Of a stretch of DNA of 49,112 nucleotides, positions 44,384 to 49,112 are shown one piece after another. Both the position numbers and the translations under genes were made by a program. Position 1 is the stretch's first letter, and every line of letters starts with the position of its first letter. The notes under the pieces were generated by a model. That model was not told the DNA's origin. It did not search any database and saw nothing but the letters and a program-made list of their open reading frames with translations. This stretch comes from RGIG5612 sp045599965 (lineage in GTDB: Bacteria; Bacillota; Clostridia; Lachnospirales; Lachnospiraceae). The stretch covers positions 1 to 49,112 of the forward strand of contig JAZRXA010000062.1 of the NCBI GenBank assembly GCA_045599965.1, in the 5' to 3' direction.

Positions 44384-44642
44384 CAATTGCCCCTATTTTC
44401 CTTAGCTCTAAAAGCGCCTTTTCAACATCTTTTTCGATTGTCTCATCTTGTCCGTCGAAGCGTTCTTTCATTGCCGAAATAAGTTCTTCTTTGCTGCATT
44501 CGCTTTTTAGGATTTCCGCAATCGCACCAAAAGTTTTATTCCCGCGCACAACTCCAGAAAACTCTGCCTTCCCAGTCGGCACGAGAATGCTCTCATCCTT
44601 CGTATTATGTAGTAAAAAATTTGAATTTAATTTCATTGTCAT
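44376..44642 (-). CDS. PqqD-like peptide recognition protein
   Basis: 88 aa. Shape of PqqD/RRE proteins: beta-strand N-terminus ('NFLLHNTKDESILVPTG'), 'NKTFGAIAEILKSECSKEEL' and a C-terminal helix before 'LELRKIGAI'. PqqD domains bind leader peptides and present them to modifying enzymes. It lies just after the peptide gene and its hairpin. No clear ribosome-binding site precedes the start (44642 or ATG at 44636); the hairpin occupies that space. Confidence 0.78.
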   Translation of the reverse strand: MTMKLNSNFLLHNTKDESILVPTGKAEFSGVVRGNKTFGAIAEILKSECSKEELISAMKERFDGQDETIEKDVEKALLELRKIGAIDE

Positions 44643-44651
44643 ACATAGGTA

Positions 44652-44673
44652 GCAGGCAGCCTAAGCTGCCCGC
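44652..44673 (-). promoter_or_regulatory. Intercistronic hairpin after the peptide gene
   Basis: In transcript sense GCGGGCAGC-TTAG-GCTGCCTGC pairs fully (with one G-U), preceded by an A-rich run and not followed by T's. It lies between the peptide stop and the PqqD start. It may block RNA decay or lower translation of the downstream gene, giving an excess of peptide. Confidence 0.65.
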
Positions 44674-44705
44674 TTATTTTTTTTATTAAATATTTTTATG
44701 TTGTT

Positions 44706-44858
44706 TTAATATTCGTTGACAGAATCGTTATTCGGATCAACGCTTTCACCTACAGTATCGTCCCATTCCGTCCCCGTATCTTCGCCACTTACTGTAACAA
44801 TATCGTCGTTCTCAAACAAAACAATCTTCAATTCTAACTCTTCATATTTGTTTTTCAT
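44706..44858 (-). CDS. 50-residue acidic peptide, candidate RiPP precursor
   Basis: Fifty codons from ATG at 44858 to TAA at 44706. AAGGAG lies 6 nt upstream. The N-terminal half begins MKNKYEELELKIVLFENDDI; the second half is rich in Asp, Glu, Gly, Ser, Thr and Asn, with one Trp and ends SVNEY. There is no signal peptide and no Cys. An N-terminal hydrophobic/acidic leader, then a Ser/Thr/Asp-rich core beside PqqD, peptidase, kinase and exporter genes, is the usual precursor pattern. It begins 12 nt after the stop of the Ig-domain gene, in the same operon. The core and its modification are unknown. Confidence 0.8.
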   Translation of the reverse strand: MKNKYEELELKIVLFENDDIVTVSGEDTGTEWDDTVGESVDPNNDSVNEY

Positions 44859-44870
44859 TTACTACTCCTT

Positions 44871-47300
44871 TTATTGAGATACTTCTTTTGATTGTACCGC
44901 ATCATACATATAATATAACGCTGCCATTGCTTCTTTTTGATCTTTTTGATTTGCTTCTGTGCAAAGTACTGAATACGCATACGAAAGTACTGAAAACTTG
45001 CCAGTAAATCTCTTTCCATCTATAGTTCCACTAATATCTACATAGTCTCCTAACTCTGAAAACTTGATATTAGGAACTGTAACTATATTTTTGCTAATCG
45101 AAACTTCGTGTCCTTCAAATTTTCCTTTCAACTCAGAGATAGCCGAACTCGAATTTGCTCTTAAAAGAAGTTTTGTTTCAGCATCCAATGTTAATCTCAT
45201 CTGGAAACTTACATCTGTTTCTCCTCTTGAGATTTTGGCTATAAACTGTCTAGCTCCCGCTTCTGCAGTAGTTAGATTCAACTCATCTGTATATTTGTCA
45301 ATTGGTTTATAATCCGAATTCGGGTCATTACTTATTGTTAAACTATTTATTCTAGAAAGATAAACTTGCGCATAGTGACCATAGTCGCCCATAGCTTTAA
45401 CATAGTTAACTAATGTAGCGCCATAAGCGCTGTCATGCGCAACAATATAATCAATATAATCTTTTACTGAATATGTATAATCGATTACAGGCTTGTTGTT
45501 AACATAGAATGTAGCCGTTATTAGATCAGCCATCTGTAAAGAATTTACAGGGCATGTAAACCTATAGCTTCCTGCTACTGGTGTTAAATCCTTTGTATAA
45601 ACTATAGGTTTTGTTGCTTGTTTTCCAATTGTGAATTCCATATATGATGAGTCAAGTTCTGTTGAATCTAGCGATGATAAGTCCATAACAAACTGAACTC
45701 CAATCTCATCATCAATTTCTATTTTATGACCTTCACAAGCTGGAAGTTCTTCGAAGAAGGAAACTGGATTATACGTATAGTTATTAATAAATCCTAAGTT
45801 ATTCGCATACACTAAATAATGGTCGCTTCTAATTGTATCTGATAATCTTTTATTTGTGCTATCCCATTTCCATTTATATTCAGTAGGTTGAACTATTACT
45901 TTTTGGCCAGAACCATTCGCACTAAGATACTTTTCATCGTTCTTTAAATATAAATCACCATTACCATCATCAACTACTTCCCACTCGCAGCCTTGTTCTG
46001 CAGTGAAAATAATATTTCCAGTTTCAACTGTTTCGCTAACTTCCGCAACACTGCCATTGCTATTTCCTAGCAAAACAACACTTCCAGAATTACCACTTGC
46101 AATTAAATAATTTTTCCCAGCTTTTAATTCTGTTGTTTGCTTATATGCTATTTCAACCGGTGGAAGAACTTCAACAGTACAAGTGCTAAATTTTGTCTCA
46201 TCCCATTTTGATGTAGCTTTGATAATTGCTGTACCCTGAGCTTTTGCAGTAACTAAACCACTTGCTGCATCAACTTCAACTTTTTCTTTATATTGGTCAT
46301 CTACAGACCATATAACCTCTTCGCTGTCTTCACCGCTTGGTTCAGCAGTAACATTTGCTGTTAACTGTAATGTTTTACCAACTCTAACTTCTTCTCTTTC
46401 CGGAGTCACCACCACACTATCAACATTCGGCACCACCGTAATAGTACAAGTATCAGAGTGTCCTTGGTAAGTTGCAGTAATAACTGTAGTACCTACACCT
46501 TTAGCTGTAACTTCTCCATTTTCATTAACTGTAGCAAATTCTGGATGTTCTGAAGTCCATGTAGCAGATACTGCTTCTTCTCCAACTTTTGCAGTAAGTG
46601 AAAAAGGATTATCCCCCATCTTAATTGTTTTCATACTTGGCTCAACTTTTAATTCTGACTTAGGATTAACCGTAACAGAACAAGTGGCAGTTAGATATGG
46701 CTCCGCAACTGTTGTGGCTGTAATCGTTGCTGGTTCTGTACCTGTTGTAGATTTTCCCGTAATCTGTAAAGTATTTCCACTTTCTTTTCCATCCAGTTTA
46801 TCAGTTGGCCAATTCCACGTTACATCTAGGCTAGCTCCTTGCTCACCAGTAACTGTTGCTGTAATCGTTCCTGATTCTTCAACGTTAATTTGTAAAGATG
46901 TTGGGTTAATCGTTATGTTCGTCGCCTGCGGTTTTGCTTTTGGCGTAAAAACTATTGTATGGCTATTAGTTCCTTCAACAACAGTCCAAGTATAATCACC
47001 ACTACCACCATCTAAAGTATACCTAATGTTATTATCATTCGGTCCACAATCTGCTTTCTGTGTTTCTCCTAGTTTGATATATGTATGGTGTTGGTAATTA
47101 CCATCATAACTGCTCAAGACTATTTCCTCTCCCTCTTGCACAATAGCTGGCAAACTAGAGTAATCAAAACCAGTATAACTATTATAAGAAACCGTATAAG
47201 GACCTGCTGCCAAAACTTCCCCCCCCGATAGCGGAAGCAAGCATAAGATAAAAGCTATAGTCGCTATAAAAGCTATTGCTTTTGTAAGAATTTTTTTCAT
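44871..47300 (-). CDS. Large secreted Ig-like (BIG2) domain protein
   Basis: 809 aa. Signal peptide 'KAIAFIATIAFILCLLPL' ending near 'EVLAA'. Three BIG2-type domains at about residues 128-213, 216-290 and 292-378 (for example 'VTPEREEVRVGKTLQLTANV'). The C-terminal 430 residues form other beta-rich domains with no motif I recognise. No LPXTG signal or TM anchor is seen, so it is secreted or held non-covalently. Together with the peptide gene it is transcribed from the promoter at 47429-47458. A G8 tract in the signal peptide (47219-47226) could switch it off. Confidence 0.87.
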   Translation of the reverse strand: MKKILTKAIAFIATIAFILCLLPLSGGEVLAAGPYTVSYNSYTGFDYSSLPAIVQEGEEIVLSSYDGNYQHHTYIKLGETQKADCGPNDNNIRYTLDGGSGDYTWTVVEGTNSHTIVFTPKAKPQATNITINPTSLQINVEESGTITATVTGEQGASLDVTWNWPTDKLDGKESGNTLQITGKSTTGTEPATITATTVAEPYLTATCSVTVNPKSELKVEPSMKTIKMGDNPFSLTAKVGEEAVSATWTSEHPEFATVNENGEVTAKGVGTTVITATYQGHSDTCTITVVPNVDSVVVTPEREEVRVGKTLQLTANVTAEPSGEDSEEVIWSVDDQYKEKVEVDAASGLVTAKAQGTAIIKATSKWDETKFSTCTVEVLPPVEIAYKQTTELKAGKNYLIASGNSGSVVLLGNSNGSVAEVSETVETGNIIFTAEQGCEWEVVDDGNGDLYLKNDEKYLSANGSGQKVIVQPTEYKWKWDSTNKRLSDTIRSDHYLVYANNLGFINNYTYNPVSFFEELPACEGHKIEIDDEIGVQFVMDLSSLDSTELDSSYMEFTIGKQATKPIVYTKDLTPVAGSYRFTCPVNSLQMADLITATFYVNNKPVIDYTYSVKDYIDYIVAHDSAYGATLVNYVKAMGDYGHYAQVYLSRINSLTISNDPNSDYKPIDKYTDELNLTTAEAGARQFIAKISRGETDVSFQMRLTLDAETKLLLRANSSSAISELKGKFEGHEVSISKNIVTVPNIKFSELGDYVDISGTIDGKRFTGKFSVLSYAYSVLCTEANQKDQKEAMAALYYMYDAVQSKEVSQ
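47219..47226 (-). repeat. Homopolymeric G8 tract in the signal-peptide coding region
   Basis: Eight G on the coding strand encode Ser-Gly-Gly-Glu at about codons 25-28, before signal-peptide cleavage. Slippage would abolish the secreted protein. Confidence 0.85.
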
Positions 47301-47428
47301 TATTTACCCCTTTAATACCCTTCTCAATAGTAATGGATTTGTTCAGAGAATTTCCGATAAGATTTTATTAATTAGATAGTAAAATTCAGCTGAAACAAAA
47401 TCCTTCTATTTAATCAATAGTCCTTTAG

Positions 47429-47458
47429 ATTATACCTTAAAAATGCTTATGAAATCAA
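47429..47458 (-). promoter_or_regulatory. Promoter of the Ig-protein/peptide/PqqD operon
   Basis: TTGATT (47453-47458) and TATAAT (47429-47434) on the minus strand are 18 bp apart, giving a leader of about 120 nt before the Ig-domain gene. Confidence 0.65.
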
Positions 47459-47505
47459 CAAATATGCACCATTTGAATATAAACAATTGCACTGCTTTTT
47501 GTTGT

Positions 47506-48684
47506 TTAAAATTCTAGTCCACCAGCCCTAAAATACTGTCTCATTTCCTCACAATCTTCTTCGCTAACATCGCTGTAATTCATCATCTTTTTGTATCGAT
47601 TAATGTCCCCTCCTAGAAAACTTATTATTCTTCGAATCCAGCATATTGGAAGAAGGAACGGATGGTCTTCTAATACTGGGAAAAATCCCTTCATTAATTC
47701 GTATGGCAAAAAAACTGCTGAAAGAATTGATTTCTTTTTTCCACCTTCTAAACTGTTTCCCATTCTTACAATTCGTCCGGCTTTATAACTTTTTCCTGCT
47801 CCATAAATTCCATAAGTAAATGCATGTTGCAATAAGACTCTTGAATTTTCATCAACTTCTTCTTGTCCCATCATTACTTTACTTGTTTTAACTATTCTAT
47901 CGTGAAACTCTAAAACGCCAAGAGAATCCAACGTTTTTTTGACTTCTTCTTTTTTTATTTCTATTTCTTGTAATAGATAAGAATCTACGATTCTTCTTAG
48001 ACCTAAAAATCCTGTTTTAAAATCATTATACAAATGCACAAAATGATGCACGTAAAAATCTTCTGGCCTCATCGCATAAGTTTGTCCGGTGCATGAAAGT
48101 TCTTCTAATATGTTACTTTCCCACTCTTTTATTTCTTTCGCATCATCAAAAAGTCTCTTATGCAATTCTATATTTACATTTTCTTTTGTAAAACTTACAT
48201 GCTTCCAAAACGATTCTTTTTTGAACTTATACCCTAGTTCTTTCATCGCCTTTGAAATCTTTTGAAAATCAAAAGGCTTTACTAATATATCCACATCTAC
48301 CATCTGCCTCATATCTTCTCGTGGGTACATTTTTCTTAGTTCCCAACCTTTTAATGGTAGACACATAAGTCCTTCTTTATTAAGTGCCTCTATGCAACGA
48401 GTCCCTTCATGCTGTTGAAGAATCGCTTGTTTTATTTGCTTTAAGTATTGCTCATCTGCAAGTGACTTTATCTTAGTATCTAGTTCTTGATAAACGGTAA
48501 GCAATATTCCGTTTCGCATTATTATCTTGCATACTTCTGCTGGATCTAACTCATTAGAGAATTCTATTGCCTCTAAGTTCTCTTTTGACTCGATTTCATT
48601 TTCTGTGAAACATGGCCCAGTGCCTAGGCTCTTCCTTAACACGCCTAAAATATATAATTGTTCCTTAGACCAGTCTTTTTCCAT
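47506..48684 (-). CDS. Nucleotidyltransferase family protein (PF14907-like)
   Basis: 392 aa. The typical core is visible: 'LMCLPLKGWELRKMYPREDM' followed by 'MVDVDILVKPFDF' (Asp pair for metal) and 'VSFTKENVNIELHKRLFDD'. Proteins of this family accompany lasso and other RiPP clusters (for example with HprK-like kinases) but have no settled function; they may add a nucleotide or act on a phosphorylated precursor. It is separated from the Ig-protein promoter by about 50 bp and may be transcribed independently. Confidence 0.82.
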   Translation of the reverse strand: MEKDWSKEQLYILGVLRKSLGTGPCFTENEIESKENLEAIEFSNELDPAEVCKIIMRNGILLTVYQELDTKIKSLADEQYLKQIKQAILQQHEGTRCIEALNKEGLMCLPLKGWELRKMYPREDMRQMVDVDILVKPFDFQKISKAMKELGYKFKKESFWKHVSFTKENVNIELHKRLFDDAKEIKEWESNILEELSCTGQTYAMRPEDFYVHHFVHLYNDFKTGFLGLRRIVDSYLLQEIEIKKEEVKKTLDSLGVLEFHDRIVKTSKVMMGQEEVDENSRVLLQHAFTYGIYGAGKSYKAGRIVRMGNSLEGGKKKSILSAVFLPYELMKGFFPVLEDHPFLLPICWIRRIISFLGGDINRYKKMMNYSDVSEEDCEEMRQYFRAGGLEF

Positions 48685-48760
48685 AACCCGTAAGTTCTTA
48701 TCTACCTTCGCACCTAATTGGTTTATTACAGCCTCTTGTTCCTACTGATGAACAAAATTA

Positions 48761-49111
48761 TTATTCTGTTTGCGGCTGAGAATAGCCACATTCTATTGCT
48801 TGTTCTAATGTAATTAAGCCTTTCTCCAATAGATTTGCAAGAAGGGCTTGTCTTTCTTCTTCACGGCCTTCTTCACGACCTTCTTTACGACCTTCTTTAC
48901 GACCTTGTTCCAACGCTTCTTTTCTTACACGTATTTCTTTTAATCTTACAATCTCTTCAAAAGTCATATACGCCGCCTCCCATTCTTCATTCAAACGGTT
49001 TATCTCAACTTCCTGTTCCAATCTGTGAACAAAATTATTTTCTTCCCCAGTAGGAATACCAGTTTTAATATATTCAAAGAAACTTTTTAATTCTTCAGAA
49101 ATATCATTTCC
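48761..49111 (-). CDS. C-terminal part of Rpn family / PD-(D/E)XK nuclease-type transposase (cut by window edge)
   Basis: Second copy of the Rpn tail, 116 visible codons, open to the window edge. It is nearly identical to the left copy but has one more four-residue unit in the Gly-Arg-Lys/Glu repeat (EQGRKEGRKEGREEGREEERQ region) and lacks the final Asn. The MEQEVEINRL start at 49021 (a TTG) is inside the frame and is not the real start. No sign of an active inverted-repeat element around it. Confidence 0.7.
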   Translation of the reverse strand, partial: GNDISEELKSFFEYIKTGIPTGEENNFVHRLEQEVEINRLNEEWEAAYMTFEEIVRLKEIRVRKEALEQGRKEGRKEGREEGREEERQALLANLLEKGLITLEQAIECGYSQPQTE

Positions 49112-49112
49112 T
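48761..49112. repeat. Terminal inverted repeat, right copy (Rpn gene tail)
   Basis: Reverse complement matches 1-343 from its last base inward, with a 12-bp length difference. Similarity continues weakly past the stop codon to about 48718. Confidence 0.85.

Noticed and set aside
44652..44690. Plus-strand terminator (hairpin followed by T8)
   Set aside because: No plus-strand gene ends there, and the stem pairs better in the minus-strand transcript (G-U instead of A-C).
41116..48684. Classic lasso peptide cluster
   Set aside because: No B2-type transglutaminase protease and no lasso cyclase next to the peptide; the asparagine-synthase-like gene at 34102 is far away inside the polysaccharide operon and lacks context.
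1..49112. CRISPR arrays, tRNA or rRNA genes, insertion sequence ends
   Set aside because: No regularly spaced repeats, tRNA-like cloverleaf or rRNA motifs noticed; the only mobile-element signal is the Rpn tails.

Overview
The window reads as a low-GC Gram-positive genome of the Clostridia, most likely Lachnospiraceae. The support is an AT-rich composition, strong Shine-Dalgarno sites, a BMP-type nucleoside transporter, a CpsB/CpsC/CpsD and LoaP-type exopolysaccharide locus, LCP and VanZ-like proteins, and Rpn-type (PD-(D/E)XK transposase) genes. Genus-level placement cannot be made from the sequence. Every convincing complete gene lies on the minus strand, so transcription runs from high to low coordinates. 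The two ends of the window are the same Rpn gene tail in opposite orientation, cut at the same base. This looks like an assembly contig that stops inside a multicopy gene.

Region A (about 392-6158) is a purine salvage and uptake operon: xanthine phosphoribosyltransferase, a BMP lipoprotein, a double-ATPase and two permeases. It has a TTGAAC-17-TATAAT promoter, a terminator-like attenuator after the lipoprotein gene, and a strong terminator at the end. An LCP-family gene follows at 6230-7435 with its own promoter.

Region B (about 7500-15100) is an accessory island. It holds one intact and two truncated VanZ-like genes. Between or beside them lie a three-gene XRE regulator / ImmA-IrrE protease / PIN module with a clear operator, an FRG-domain gene, three genes of unknown function (one with two membrane segments), and a RES-domain gene.

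Region C (about 15209-41114) is a large exopolysaccharide operon read from a TTGCAA-16-TATAAT promoter at 41087-41114. Its order is CpsB phosphatase, CpsC, CpsD, LoaP antiterminator, initiating sugar transferase, an aldolase / D-2-hydroxyacid dehydrogenase / asparagine-synthase-like trio, glycosyltransferases, a TviB/TviC-like pair predicted to make a UDP-HexNAcA, and three ATP-grasp proteins. After these come a GNAT enzyme, a hexapeptide acyltransferase, a deacetylase-like protein, EpsG-type polymerase, an alpha/beta hydrolase, a QueC-like PP-loop enzyme next to a D-Ala-D-Ala-ligase-like enzyme, LicD and a flippase. The many carboxylate-activating enzymes suggest a heavily decorated polymer with amino-acid or amide substituents.

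Region D (about 41116-48684) is the most novel part. Here a PqqD-like protein, a small S24/S26 peptidase with a Ser-His dyad, an ABC exporter, a one-TM protein, an HPr-kinase-like enzyme and a nucleotidyltransferase surround a 50-codon acidic peptide gene at 44706-44858, below the usual ORF length cutoff. I interpret this as a ribosomally made, modified and exported peptide system. It is co-transcribed with a large secreted Ig-like-domain protein and placed directly upstream of the polysaccharide operon.
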